A stretch of DNA of 64,000 bases, taken from positions 309,607-373,606 of the forward strand of contig NZ_JAMGZK010000053.1 of the NCBI RefSeq assembly GCF_025564065.1, read 5' to 3'. Shown piece by piece: positions 10,593-23,382 of the stretch. The notes beneath the pieces are model-generated. The model was not told where the DNA came from and made no database searches. It saw nothing but the letters and a program-made list of their open reading frames with translations. The stretch's first letter is position 1, and each line of letters starts with the position of its first letter. Made by a program: the position numbers and the translations under genes. Source of the stretch: Silvania hatchlandensis. Lineage in GTDB: Bacteria; Pseudomonadota; Gammaproteobacteria; Enterobacterales; Enterobacteriaceae.

Positions 10593-10614
10593 AACGGGGC
10601 GCAAGCGCCCCGTT
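10593..10614 (-). terminator. Hairpin downstream of mipA
   Basis: A perfect ten-base-pair stem AACGGGGCGC/GCGCCCCGTT with a two-base loop lies between the mipA stop and the yeaE start on the minus strand. No long T tract follows. Confidence 0.6.
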
Positions 10615-10647
10615 GTGATGCACAGAATGCACTATAAAAATGCACAA

Positions 10648-11394
10648 TCAGAAACTGTAGGTCACGCCCACAGACAACAGTCCGGCCCAGGACTTATCGA
10701 CCATCGGGCTGTCTTTTACTTCATCGCTCAGGTGCGAGTAACGGCCTGTACCGTACACATTCCAGTCAGTGGCAAATTTATAGCTTGCCGTCAACTCGAG
10801 GTATGGGTTCCAGCCATCGTCGGCGTTGTAGCTGTTCAGACCGCTGCGATTGGCTTCACGCTGCGACACGCCGTAGTAGTAGTCGTTGTAGTTTTCGCTG
10901 CTGTATTCTACACCGATCCCCGGCGTCAGAGTCAGCCCACCGTTGGTATAACGGTACAGCCACGCCAGATCCCAGATGAAGCCGTTACTGTTGTCGAGGG
11001 TATCTCCCGCCAGCGCGGTGCGCAGGAAGCCATACTCGGTGTTATGGACATAAGAGAGGCCCGCCATCATGGTGCTCTTACGTTTGTCCAGCTGACGCAG
11101 CTGGTAGCTGTCGCTGTCTCCCGGCTTGAAGTGCAGTGGCGAGTAATAAGCCATGATCGACAGTTTGTCGGTCTGGTCATTCCACAGGTAGTAACCCCCA
11201 CCCAGTCCACGGAACCAGAAGTTATCCCCTTCATAGGTAATAACCGGAACCGGGTACACGTCGCGATCGTATTGTTTATACGGGCTATTAATCACGCCGA
11301 CGCCTGCGCCAACGGACCAATGGTTTTCCGCATGAGCGGCCCCCACTGAAGCGGCAACGAGAACGCCCAATGCCAGATGTTTGAGTTTGGTCAC
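10648..11394 (-). CDS. mipA: MltA-interacting outer-membrane protein MipA
   Basis: Outer-membrane scaffold that links the lytic transglycosylase MltA to PBP1B in peptidoglycan synthesis; MipA/OmpV family. A 22-residue signal peptide (MTKLKHLALGVLVAASVGAAHA) leads into a beta-barrel-like 248-residue protein. It has alternating aromatic strands and ends in ...LLSVGVTYSF, the terminal aromatic being the outer-membrane assembly signal. It is divergent from yeaG across a 433-bp intergenic region. Confidence 0.94.
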   Translation of the reverse strand: MTKLKHLALGVLVAASVGAAHAENHWSVGAGVGVINSPYKQYDRDVYPVPVITYEGDNFWFRGLGGGYYLWNDQTDKLSIMAYYSPLHFKPGDSDSYQLRQLDKRKSTMMAGLSYVHNTEYGFLRTALAGDTLDNSNGFIWDLAWLYRYTNGGLTLTPGIGVEYSSENYNDYYYGVSQREANRSGLNSYNADDGWNPYLELTASYKFATDWNVYGTGRYSHLSDEVKDSPMVDKSWAGLLSVGVTYSF

Positions 11395-11712
11395 AATCCT
11401 TTTTTCCTGTAGTCAAATAATCAGCGAATGGAGTGTAACCGCCCTTTACTCCCTATCTCAAAACTTTTTTGCAGGCTAATCAATTTGACCAACCGGTCAT
11501 TTTGTGCACGAAAGATGACGAAACGCGGTCAGCAGGATGACAGTTTGACGAAGGCGCGGGGTTTGCCATTCAGGATAAGGCTGAATTTTTGGATGAGTTA
11601 TTGATATGTCATTGAAATTAGATTTTGCATGCAGGCAAGTTTTGCAAATGCCATCTACGCTTAATTTTAAGAAGCTGAATACCCGATCACCCCGCAGTTT
11701 TAGCGCCCGATC

Positions 11713-11728
11713 TGGCATACGGGTTGCT
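11713..11728 (+). promoter_or_regulatory. Sigma-54 promoter for yeaGH
   Basis: TGGCAT-ACGGG-TTGCT matches the TGGCAY-R-N4-TTGCW consensus at every defined position, with correct GG/GC spacing. It lies about 100 bp upstream of the yeaG start. E. coli yeaGH is known to be sigma-54/NtrC dependent as well as sigma-S controlled. The remainder of the 11395-11827 gap shows no gene. Confidence 0.8.
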
Positions 11729-11827
11729 GCTCTGGCAGTGAGGTGTAAGGGATCCCGCTTCCGGGAGCCTCTACTACTCATATGAACGGCTCTTTTCCTG
11801 TGCTAAAAAACGAAAGGACGGCATGCC

Positions 11828-15170
<3,343 letters not shown>

Positions 15171-15207
15171 TCCCGCCGCCGGTCACTGACCGGCGGCGTC
15201 ACATTGG

Positions 15208-17235
15208 TCAGAAGTTCACGTTCATCTTTGCCCAGAAGGTACGACCTGGCTCGTTTACCGGGGTGTCCGATGAGTAGCCAAAGCTGCTGTTGCCGGCAAG
15301 GTTAAGGTGCTCGCTATAGGCCTTGTCCAGCAGGTTATCCACTCCGCTGCTCAGCTTCAGGTTCTTATTCACTTTATACGCCGCATTGGCGGAGACAATC
15401 GCAAACCCGGCGCTCTGGTCAAAGTCTTTCCCCACCACGTTTCCTTCGTTCATCGCCACCCGATGCTGTGGGCTGACCATGCGCAGCAGCCCGGTCGAAC
15501 TCCAGCTCTCTTTCTCCCACGTCAGACCGAGACGCGCTTCCAGCGGCGGCATCTGCGGCAGCGGCTGGTGGTCGTCGGTGTTCTGGCCCCAGGCGTAGTT
15601 CAGCGTGGCGTCGGTTTTCCACTGGTCGTTCAGCTGATACGAGGTTCCCATTTCGCCGCCCATGATGGTGGCATCGACGTTGTCGGCCTGGCTGACGTGA
15701 CTGTCGTCCGGATCGTAGATAAAGAGAATGTAGTCGTTGATGCGCCCGACGTAAGCGGAGATCCAGCCGGTTGTGCGTTCGCCCTTATACTGGGCACCGA
15801 TGTCCAACTGGGTGGTTTTTTCAGGCTTCAGGTTGTCGAATACGTCCGAGGTGCCGTCCGGTCCATAAGTCGGTGAAAACAGTTCCCAGTAATCCGGGAA
15901 ACGTTCGGTGTAGCCCAACCCGGCGTAAACCATCGCCGATGCCGTACCGAGGTTATGCTCCACGCGTAAAAAGCCCGCAGGCAAAGTGTCTTCGCGGCTG
16001 TCGCTGCCCACGCCGGTGTAATTATCCACTTCGACCTTATCCAGACGCGCACCGCCAATCACTTTGCTCAGGTCGGTGGCATTCCAGGTCAGTTCGCTGA
16101 ATGCGCCGTAATCGTGGAAGCGGGCATCCTCCTGCCAGCCTGCATCCTGGTCGTCCTCATTGCTGCGATGGGTGTTATTTTGCATGTCCACGCCGCTTTG
16201 CAGCTGGTAATCCAGCCACAGCCAGGTGCCCATCATCCTGCCGCCGACGGTGCGGCGATCGACCTGTTTCTCCATCGGCATCGACATATCCATCGAGCCC
16301 ATTGGCATCCCGCCCGACATCGTGCCCGGCGAGCGCATGGAGTAGTTATCCATAATGTGGTTGGCATAGTTGTAATAGACGCTCATATCCAGCGAGTCGA
16401 ACACCTCGCCGATATTGTCTTTCTTATAGCGCAGGCCCAGGCTTTCGCGTTTGAACTGGGAACCGTCCATTCCGCGTCCGGCGTAGCTGGCGTCGCCATC
16501 GCCCTGCCCGGCGGTCAGCTCCAGCAGCGTGTCGGCATCCGGCGTCCAGCCGATGGCCAGATCGGTATTCCATTTATCCCACTTCGAGGCCACGCTATCG
16601 CCATTGCCGTCTTTGTAATCGCCGGATTTTGATTTGTTGCCGTTCAGGCGTACATAGCCCGACTCGTTACCAAAGCTGACGTCGGCGTTCTCATCGAAAC
16701 GATCGTTGGAGGCAGACAGCAAGCTGGCGTCTCCCTCGAGTCCTGCTTTATCGAAGCGCGGCGGTTCGCGGTTGAAGCGCACCGTCCCGGCGGAGTTGCC
16801 AGGCCCCCAGAGTACGGTCTCCGGCCCTTTGGTCACCGTCAGCAGGTCATAGCTTTCGGGCGAGATGTACGAGCTTGGGGCATCCATCCGTGACGGGCAG
16901 GCACCGAGCATTTCGCTGTCGTTAGTGAGCAGGCGCAGACGTGAGCCAAACATCCCGCGAAAAACCGGGTCGCCATTACTGCCGCCGTTGCGGATTTGGC
17001 TGAACCCCGGAATGGTCTTCAGGTAGTCGGAACCGTCGCTGGCCGGCACCGGCTGGCGGGGCGCTTTCGGCGAAGTCACCACCTCAAGGGGCGAAAGCAC
17101 CGGCGCGGTGACGGTAATCACATCGTCATCCTCTGGCAGCGGAGCGGCGTTTTTTTCTGCGGCAAGCGTCGAACACGAGATCGCGACCAGCAGCGACCAC
17201 GCCAGCGGATGAGGGGCAAAAATGTCTTTTTTCAT
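15208..17235 (-). CDS. TonB-dependent copper receptor (OprC/NosA type)
   Basis: Outer-membrane TonB-dependent receptor of 675 residues, of the family annotated as TonB-dependent copper receptor. A signal peptide ends near CSTLAAEKN. A TonB-box-like DDVITVTAP follows, then a plug domain (KTIPGFSQIRNGG, PVFRGMFGSRLRLL, GPETVLWGPG). The barrel ends GRTFWAKMNVNF. A methionine-rich loop between residues ~300 and 325 (GTMSGGMPMGSMDMSMPM) is a plausible Cu(I)-binding element, and MLGACPSRMDAPSSY in the plug matches the OprC-type Cys/Met region. E. coli K-12 has yeaI/yeaJ/yeaK here instead. Confidence 0.88.
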   Translation of the reverse strand: MKKDIFAPHPLAWSLLVAISCSTLAAEKNAAPLPEDDDVITVTAPVLSPLEVVTSPKAPRQPVPASDGSDYLKTIPGFSQIRNGGSNGDPVFRGMFGSRLRLLTNDSEMLGACPSRMDAPSSYISPESYDLLTVTKGPETVLWGPGNSAGTVRFNREPPRFDKAGLEGDASLLSASNDRFDENADVSFGNESGYVRLNGNKSKSGDYKDGNGDSVASKWDKWNTDLAIGWTPDADTLLELTAGQGDGDASYAGRGMDGSQFKRESLGLRYKKDNIGEVFDSLDMSVYYNYANHIMDNYSMRSPGTMSGGMPMGSMDMSMPMEKQVDRRTVGGRMMGTWLWLDYQLQSGVDMQNNTHRSNEDDQDAGWQEDARFHDYGAFSELTWNATDLSKVIGGARLDKVEVDNYTGVGSDSREDTLPAGFLRVEHNLGTASAMVYAGLGYTERFPDYWELFSPTYGPDGTSDVFDNLKPEKTTQLDIGAQYKGERTTGWISAYVGRINDYILFIYDPDDSHVSQADNVDATIMGGEMGTSYQLNDQWKTDATLNYAWGQNTDDHQPLPQMPPLEARLGLTWEKESWSSTGLLRMVSPQHRVAMNEGNVVGKDFDQSAGFAIVSANAAYKVNKNLKLSSGVDNLLDKAYSEHLNLAGNSSFGYSSDTPVNEPGRTFWAKMNVNF

Positions 17236-17445
17236 TACGGTACCTGGGCTTAACGTTGGGGGGTGTACCGCTGCAAAGAACGAATCCCTTAGTTCAGAGA
17301 ATGACCGTAACGAGCAGGCACATGAGACAGGCCGAAATTTTGCCGGGGAGAATGAAGAGGAACAACGATTAGTGAAGAGAATAAGACCTGCAGAAAGGGG
17401 TTGAAAACAAAAGCAGCCAGTGATTAATTTCCTGGCCGCTTTCGT

Positions 17446-18342
17446 TTAGCCACTGAATTTTTTCGTTTCCAGCCGTTGATTAATCAACTGCGTGCAGTTA
17501 CGGCCACTTTTTTTACCGATATACAACGCCTGATCCGCTCGCTCCAGCACCTCACGCAGCGCTTCGTCGGGATGAATACGCGTCAGGCCGGCAGTAAAGG
17601 TAATCCGAATAATATGCTCTCCGGCAACCATATCCAATTCTGCAATGTCGTGGCGAAGACGCTCGGCAATTGTGACGGCCTCGCGATCGTCTTTGGCATG
17701 CATCACAACAATAAACTCTTCGCCACCGTAGCGATACATCGATTCAGACCGGCGAATGTTATTACTCATATTCATGGCCAGCGAACGCAATACAATATCA
17801 CCGTTGAGATGCCCGTAAGTATCATTCACTTTTTTAAAATGGTCGACATCCAGTAATAATAAGTACAGCCCCTCGGCACCCAGCTCGTTATTCATACTGG
17901 TAAACGATTCGTCGAGGATCCGGCGCAGCGGCAATCCGGTCAACGCGTCATAACTGGTCCGCAACTGCAGCAGATGCACTTTATAAGTGGTTAAGGCTTC
18001 AGTAAATGACAGCAGCGACTGTTCAAATACGTTAAATACGGCATCGGTCTGGCATTTGTCGTTGATGGCAGTAATAATATTGCGGCAAGCCTGATGTACC
18101 CGAATATGCTTTTTACTGATATCCAGCACGAAGTTTTTCCCTTCCCGCTCTTCCTGTAATCGGGTATTAATCCAGTGGCCAAACTCACAGCGCTGGTGGG
18201 CGTCATCACAGGTGATTTCCGGTAAATCAATGTCATGATTAGCAATAAAGCGTAATATTTTCACTAACCATTTAAAATGCGCATCCGTCGACGCGTTTAA
18301 TTCACGGATGGTTTCATCAATCTCAGTGAACTTCCTGTTCAT
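17446..18342 (-). CDS. dgcZ: Zinc-regulated diguanylate cyclase DgcZ (CZB-GGDEF)
   Basis: Makes c-di-GMP and is inhibited by zinc. The 298-residue protein has an N-terminal CZB domain with His22, Cys52, His79 and His83, the exact zinc-ligand positions of E. coli DgcZ. A GGDEF domain follows, with LTGLPLRR, LLDVDHFKKVNDTYGH and the active-site YRYGGEEF. The inhibitory-site position reads RRSE, an Asp-to-Glu change also present in the E. coli enzyme. In E. coli dgcZ lies elsewhere; here it sits beside a copper receptor gene. Confidence 0.93.
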   Translation of the reverse strand: MNRKFTEIDETIRELNASTDAHFKWLVKILRFIANHDIDLPEITCDDAHQRCEFGHWINTRLQEEREGKNFVLDISKKHIRVHQACRNIITAINDKCQTDAVFNVFEQSLLSFTEALTTYKVHLLQLRTSYDALTGLPLRRILDESFTSMNNELGAEGLYLLLLDVDHFKKVNDTYGHLNGDIVLRSLAMNMSNNIRRSESMYRYGGEEFIVVMHAKDDREAVTIAERLRHDIAELDMVAGEHIIRITFTAGLTRIHPDEALREVLERADQALYIGKKSGRNCTQLINQRLETKKFSG

Positions 18343-18606
18343 AGGGTCTCCCGGGTAAATAAATTAATAGTTTTAAAAATCATAACAGGTTAAATATCAA
18401 TAAGTTTCAGGTAATTTAAATATTATATAGGACGCTATTAATAAATCCATGGAATGATTGTTTCCAATTATCTGTCACACTCCCACCTCCCTCGCGTCGG
18501 GCATTCGCCCAAATCAGCACATTTTTTGTATAAACCCCCTGTATCCCGGCGGTCGAGGGCGTAAAGTAAGCAGGCTTACTTTTCATTTTTTGGCAAGGAA
18601 TACAAC

Positions 18607-19053
18607 ATGTTTGACCCTACCCTGCTCATTCTCCTGGGCCTCGCCGCGCTGGGCTTTGTCAGCCACAACACCACCGTCGCCATTTCCATTCTGGTGCTGA
18701 TTATTGTGCGGGTAACCCCGCTCAACACCTTTTTCCCGTGGATTGAAAAACAGGGTCTCACCGTCGGTATTATCATCCTGACCATTGGCGTAATGGCGCC
18801 GATCGCCAGCGGCACGCTTCCGGCGTCCACCCTGATCCATGCCTTTATGAACTGGAAATCCCTGATCGCCATCGCCGTGGGCGTGTTTGTCTCCTGGCTA
18901 GGCGGACGCGGGGTGACGTTAATGAGCTCCCAACCGACGCTGGTTGCAGGGTTGCTGGTTGGCACCGTGCTCGGCGTGGCGCTGTTTCGTGGCGTGCCGG
19001 TCGGGCCGCTGATTGCCGCCGGGCTGGTGTCGCTGTTTATCGGGAAGTCGTAG
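18607..19053 (+). CDS. yeaL: DUF441 inner-membrane protein YeaL
   Basis: Conserved small inner-membrane protein of unknown function, 148 residues with about four hydrophobic segments ([56 protein letters not shown]). It is nearly identical to E. coli YeaL. AAGGAATACAAC precedes the ATG. It converges on nimR, and the two coding ends overlap by 17 bp. Confidence 0.95.
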   Translation: MFDPTLLILLGLAALGFVSHNTTVAISILVLIIVRVTPLNTFFPWIEKQGLTVGIIILTIGVMAPIASGTLPASTLIHAFMNWKSLIAIAVGVFVSWLGGRGVTLMSSQPTLVAGLLVGTVLGVALFRGVPVGPLIAAGLVSLFIGKS

Positions 19054-19828
19054 CGAGACTGGCGATGTAGCGGGCCGGGGTCTGGCCGAGCCCCTTCTTA
19101 AACATGGTGATAAACGCGGTGGTTGAGTCATAGCCCAGGGCCTGCGCCACCTGCTGCACCGACTGGCCGCTAATCAGCCCCTGCAGGGCCACTATCAGCT
19201 GGAGCTGATGCCGCCAGCGCCGAAAACTGAGTCCGGTTTCGCTCACCACCAATCGGGCCAGATTGCGCTCACTCATCGCAAAATGCTGCGCCCACTGGTG
19301 CAGCGTCTGCCAGGCGGCGGGTGCCTCGGCCATCATTTCACTCATCAGGCGAATTTTGGGGTGTGGCGATACCGGAAGCTGGAGCTGCTCCTGCGGCTGT
19401 CGTGGCAGCTCATCAAACAGCACGTCTACCAGTCGCAAGGTGGCAGGCTGCAGCGGATCCAGGCTGCGCTCGGCCAGCGTCAGGATCAGCTCCCGCACCA
19501 GAGGCGAAATTTTTAGCGCGCAGCAGCGCGTCGGCAGCGTCACCGCGCCAGGCTCAATAAACAAAAAGCAGAGTCTGGCGCTGGGGGTGGCTTTGTTACT
19601 GTGCGCCAGCTGGCCGGGGATCCAGACGGCGTACTGCGGGGGCACCATCCACAGGGCATTATCCACCTCGCAGGTGATGGCTCCGTGCAGCGCCAGAATC
19701 AGCTGCCCCTTACGATGCTGATGTCGTGAAATGCGCTGTTCGTCCTCCACTACCCGCACATGAAACGCCACCGCCGCATCGTGCTGGCTGTCAGGATCGT
19801 AACCCTCAAGACCAAGTCCAATCATCAT
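19037..19828 (-). CDS. nimR: AraC-family regulator NimR
   Basis: Transcription factor that in E. coli represses nimT and controls 2-nitroimidazole resistance. The 263-residue protein has an N-terminal cupin-like effector domain ([17 protein letters not shown]) and a C-terminal AraC double helix-turn-helix. Recognisable are [27 protein letters not shown] and [25 protein letters not shown], written here only as landmarks near residues 175-255. It is divergent from nimT, so the 96-bp gap should hold its operator. Confidence 0.92.
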   Translation of the reverse strand: MMIGLGLEGYDPDSQHDAAVAFHVRVVEDEQRISRHQHRKGQLILALHGAITCEVDNALWMVPPQYAVWIPGQLAHSNKATPSARLCFLFIEPGAVTLPTRCCALKISPLVRELILTLAERSLDPLQPATLRLVDVLFDELPRQPQEQLQLPVSPHPKIRLMSEMMAEAPAAWQTLHQWAQHFAMSERNLARLVVSETGLSFRRWRHQLQLIVALQGLISGQSVQQVAQALGYDSTTAFITMFKKGLGQTPARYIASLATTSR

Positions 19829-19924
19829 GTTGTCCGATATTAGCGATTAACTGTCATTTTAGCTTGATTTCATCCACGCTGAAAACACGTATCCTGTGGG
19901 CTCATTTCGACGTAAGAGAAAATC

Positions 19925-21112
19925 ATGACCACTGCCATGCCTGCCACCGGTAAACAACACGCACTGCTGATTGCCGGGATCCTGATGATTGCCACCACGC
20001 TGCGGGTCACCTTTACCGGCACCGCGCCGCTGCTCGACGCCATCCGCAGCGATTATGGGTTAACCACGGCGCAGACCGGACTGCTGACCACCCTTCCCCT
20101 GCTGGCCTTCGCGCTGATCTCCCCGCTGGCAGCAGGCGTTGCCCGCCGGATCGGCATGGAGCGCAGCCTGTTTATCGCCCTGCTGCTGATAATTATCGGG
20201 ATCGCGCTGCGCTCCCTGCCTCACGCCACGCTGCTGTTTGTCGGGACGGCGGTGATTGGCTGCGGGATTGCGCTGGGCAATGTGTTGCTGCCGGGGCTGA
20301 TTAAACGCGATTTCCCCGGTCAGGTGGCAAAGCTGACCGGGGCCTATTCCCTGACGATGGGGGCAGCCGCCGCGCTGGGCTCTGCGCTGGTGGTGCCCGT
20401 GGCACTTGGCGGCGCAGGCTGGCACGGGGCGCTGCTGATACTGATGGCCTTCCCGCTGCTGGCGTTGATCCTGTGGCTGCCGCAGTGGCGTCAGCGCCCA
20501 ACCGGTTCCCTGAGCGGTGCCCGCGCGCTGCATAACCGTGGCATCTGGCATTCCGCCCTTGCCTGGCAGGTAACGCTGTTCCTGGGAATTAACTCGCTGA
20601 TTTATTATGTGATTATCGGCTGGCTGCCAGCGATCCTCCAGAGCCACGGCTACAGCGAAACCCAGGCGGGCTCCCTGCACGGATTGCTGCAGCTGGCGAC
20701 GGCGGCACCGGGCATTGCGGTGCCGCTGATCCTGCTCCGGGTGAAGGATCAGCGCGGCATTGCCGGACTGGCGGCATTAATGTGTGCGGTGAGTGCCGCG
20801 GGACTGTGGTTTATGCCTGACCAGGCGGTGATGTGGACGCTGATTTTTGGCTTTGGCTCAGGCGCAACGATGATCCTCGGCCTGACCTTTATTGGCCTGC
20901 GTGCCAGTTCGGCGCATCAGGCGGCGGCCCTGTCCGGGATGGCGCAGTCGGTCGGCTATTTGCTTGCCGCCTGCGGACCGCCGCTGATGGGCAAAATCCA
21001 CGATACCCAGGGCGACTGGCGCATCCCGCTGCTGGCCTGTGCGCTGGCGGCGGTGGTGATGGCGGTCTGCGGCGTTCTGGCCGGGCGCGACCGGGAGATC
21101 GCGCCAGAGTAA
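19925..21112 (+). CDS. nimT: MFS exporter NimT (CynX/NimT family)
   Basis: Major-facilitator inner-membrane transporter; the E. coli homologue exports 2-nitroimidazole. The 395 residues carry about twelve hydrophobic helices, with the MFS loop motif-like GVARRIGMERSLF after the second helix and TGAYSLTMGAAAALGSALV mid-protein. ATG at 19925 follows AAGAGAAAATC. It is divergent from its regulator nimR. Confidence 0.92.
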   Translation: MTTAMPATGKQHALLIAGILMIATTLRVTFTGTAPLLDAIRSDYGLTTAQTGLLTTLPLLAFALISPLAAGVARRIGMERSLFIALLLIIIGIALRSLPHATLLFVGTAVIGCGIALGNVLLPGLIKRDFPGQVAKLTGAYSLTMGAAAALGSALVVPVALGGAGWHGALLILMAFPLLALILWLPQWRQRPTGSLSGARALHNRGIWHSALAWQVTLFLGINSLIYYVIIGWLPAILQSHGYSETQAGSLHGLLQLATAAPGIAVPLILLRVKDQRGIAGLAALMCAVSAAGLWFMPDQAVMWTLIFGFGSGATMILGLTFIGLRASSAHQAAALSGMAQSVGYLLAACGPPLMGKIHDTQGDWRIPLLACALAAVVMAVCGVLAGRDREIAPE

Positions 21113-21124
21113 ACCCTCTGCAAA

Positions 21125-21832
21125 CTAATTCTGCGCGGCGCGCAGCAGCGCCTGGACCAGCGGTGCCGGGCACCCTGCCAGTGCAGCCCGCTCATGCTGG
21201 AACAGCGTGGCGACAAAAAACGGGTGCGTGACCAGCTCTACTGCGCGGATCTCACCCTGGTTGTCCCAGCCGGTGACGCGCATATCGCCCTTTTCCAGCG
21301 CCAGCGCAAACTCCGCCGAGACACCGTAGTTGCAGTGATAGCCCTCTTCAATCTCGTGCTGCCCGTAGGCTTTTGCAATCAGGGTGTTGGCGCGCAGTTC
21401 GATGGTGTCGGATTGTTCCACCAGCGAGCAGGCCAGCGGGGCAATCACCATCCGACCTTCGGTGTCGGTTTCTGCATGGGCCGCATCCTGCCAGCCCAGC
21501 ACGTTACGGGCATACTCAATCAGCGCGTGCTGAAATCCGCCGCAGGTGCCGAGAAAGGGCACGCTGTTTTCGCGGGCATAGCGGGCAGTGATGAATGCGG
21601 CGTCGGTATTTTTATACGGACTTGCCGGAACCAGCCAGATAGCATCGTAGCCGACCAGGTCTTCCGGGCTGGTCAGTTCGGTGGTCGCCAGCCAGTCGTA
21701 ATCGGCCGTGACGTCCAGCACTGCAGCGGCATCATCAATCGCCAGGGGGATCGCCTGGTGAGCTAAAACGTCAGGGTTATAGTCACCGACCAGCGCAATT
21801 CGGAGCGTATCTTTTACTGCGGAGAGTTCCAT
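21125..21832 (-). CDS. Stand-alone class I glutamine amidotransferase, CTP-synthase C-terminal-like
   Basis: A 235-residue protein resembling only the glutaminase domain of CTP synthase. The N-terminus RIALVGDYNPDVLAHQAIPLA matches the start of that domain. The nucleophilic Cys97 lies in GTCGGFQHALIEYARN, the counterpart of the CTP synthase nucleophile elbow. The partner His and Glu are in the C-terminal LFQHERA. No synthetase domain is encoded nearby, so the ammonia acceptor is unknown. It is convergent with nimT and divergent from the DUF523 gene, and has no positional counterpart in E. coli K-12. Confidence 0.8.
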   Translation of the reverse strand: MELSAVKDTLRIALVGDYNPDVLAHQAIPLAIDDAAAVLDVTADYDWLATTELTSPEDLVGYDAIWLVPASPYKNTDAAFITARYARENSVPFLGTCGGFQHALIEYARNVLGWQDAAHAETDTEGRMVIAPLACSLVEQSDTIELRANTLIAKAYGQHEIEEGYHCNYGVSAEFALALEKGDMRVTGWDNQGEIRAVELVTHPFFVATLFQHERAALAGCPAPLVQALLRAAQN

Positions 21833-21989
21833 ACAAGGATCCTTATGCCAGAGAAATAGCTGATAACATAAGGCGCCTCACACTACCGATCTTTCGTTGA
21901 TATCACAACACCTTAAATTGCGTGGGCAAAAAGTCTCAGCCAAAGTGTGATAGCGTGGTGATCCTGCATTGCGAAACGTATAAACCATA

Positions 21990-22505
21990 ATGAAAACAAA
22001 AATTCTGGTCAGCGCCTGTTTGATGGGGCATCAGGTTCGCTACAACGCCAGTGCTAAAGCGCAGCTCAATGCCCAGCTTCGACGCTGGCGTGAAGAAGAC
22101 CGGCTGGTGGTACATTGCCCTGAGCTTGCCGCCGGGCTGCCGGTTCCCCGTCTGCCTGCCGAAATCTCTGATGCCAACGGCGACGAGGTGATGGCGGGCA
22201 AGGCGCGCATCCTGGAAAGTGACGGCAGCGATGTCACGGCGCATTATCAGCTTGCCGCATGGCTGGCGCTGCGCGCTGCCCTGGACGGGGGCTGCCGCGC
22301 AGCGCTGTTAACCGACGGCAGCCCAACCTGCGGCAGTCAGGTGATTTATGACGGCAGCTTTAGCGGACAGCGCCGCGCCGGGATGGGCGTCGCCGCAGCC
22401 CTGCTTCGCGAGCATGGCATCGAAGTATTTTCTGACATGCAGCTCCCGGCGCTTATCGCCTGGGTTGAGGAGCAAGAGAATGATTCAGTGCAAACGAGTC
22501 TATGA
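21990..22505 (+). CDS. DUF523 family protein
   Basis: A 171-residue protein of unknown function. Conserved cysteines in LVSACLMG (Cys10), VVHCPE (Cys43) and DGSPTCGS (Cys114) suggest a metal or iron-sulfur site; this is inference from the spacing. The 3' end overlaps yeaO by 26 bp, so the two are translationally linked. DUF523 also occurs fused in E. coli YbgA. Confidence 0.85.
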   Translation: MKTKILVSACLMGHQVRYNASAKAQLNAQLRRWREEDRLVVHCPELAAGLPVPRLPAEISDANGDEVMAGKARILESDGSDVTAHYQLAAWLALRAALDGGCRAALLTDGSPTCGSQVIYDGSFSGQRRAGMGVAAALLREHGIEVFSDMQLPALIAWVEEQENDSVQTSL

Positions 22506-22824
22506 CGACGCCAGCCGCGAGGATGGGTACCGGATCCTGGTTGATCGCCTCTGGCCGCGGGGGATCAAAAAGAGCGAGCTGGCGTGCGATGAGTGGTGCA
22601 AGATCCTGACCCCGTCAACGGAGCTGCGCAAAGCATTTCACAGTGAGGTGCTCGATTTTGCCCATTTCAGCGAGGCCTATCGCGCTGAACTTGCTCACCA
22701 TCAGGACGAGGGCCAGCGCATTGCCACGCTGGCTGCGCATCAGACCGTGACGCTGCTGTATGGCGCGAAAGACCGCGAGCAGAATCACGCCCTCGTATTA
22801 GCCGACTGGCTCCGCCAGCTGTAG
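22480..22824 (+). CDS. yeaO: DUF488 protein YeaO
   Basis: Small conserved protein of 114 residues with the DUF488 signature YRILVDRLWPRGIKK near the N-terminus. Function is unknown. ATG at 22480 (MIQCKRVYDD) lies inside the DUF523 gene and is preceded by GAGCAAGAGAA. The start agrees with the E. coli homologue of about 115 residues. It ends one base before the convergent 22826-23131 gene. Confidence 0.92.
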   Translation: MIQCKRVYDDASREDGYRILVDRLWPRGIKKSELACDEWCKILTPSTELRKAFHSEVLDFAHFSEAYRAELAHHQDEGQRIATLAAHQTVTLLYGAKDREQNHALVLADWLRQL

Positions 22825-22825
22825 G

Positions 22826-23131
22826 TCACTCCAGCATCAGCGCGTCGAGGATTTCCGGCGAGTCTTCAGGGGTAAGCGGCAGCAGATGCTCAGGGCGGAC
22901 AAACGCAAAACCGTGCTGGTTATCAAACGCAAACACGTTGCCGGTCACCAGCCACAGGGCGCGATCGGCTGCAGGCGGCAGCTCGGTCATCACGCCGTTA
23001 ACCGGGTTCAAAAAACGCTGCCCAGGCTGGCAGAGGCCAAACAGCTCGACGGATTTACCGATATTGCGACGCCCTGCTGGCGTGCGGGCACCGATGATCA
23101 TCGCCAGGCTGCCCGGATTTAACTGAAACAT
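22826..23131 (-). CDS. Uncharacterised 101-residue protein
   Basis: Not recognised. The start has a strong CGAGGAAAT ribosome site on the minus strand. The sequence is soluble and proline-rich, beginning MFQLNPGSLAMIIGAR and containing NIGKSVELFGLCQPG and HGFAFVRPEHLLPLTP, which suggests a small beta-rich fold such as an SH3-like barrel (inference). It occupies the E. coli yoaF position between yeaO and dgcP but is unrelated to YoaF in sequence. Coding potential is supported by the ribosome site and composition. Confidence 0.7.
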   Translation of the reverse strand: MFQLNPGSLAMIIGARTPAGRRNIGKSVELFGLCQPGQRFLNPVNGVMTELPPAADRALWLVTGNVFAFDNQHGFAFVRPEHLLPLTPEDSPEILDALMLE

Positions 23132-23382
23132 ATTTCCTCGTTTTGGATGACTGAAATTCCAGGAATTTTCTTAATGCGGAGTGTATATCAGCCAACTTTT
23201 CGTGTCACCAGGGAGCGCTCACGCGTGAGCCCTTTAACAGCATATTTTTCCCGCCATAATCCGTCGTCTCCACCCGGAATATATAAAATTTTCATGATTC
23301 ATGTTTTACTGTTGTTCGGAGTTGAATCTTTCAGCAAAACAGTCAGGTACAAAGGTCTTCTGTAGGGGAGTTGCGCAGCGTC

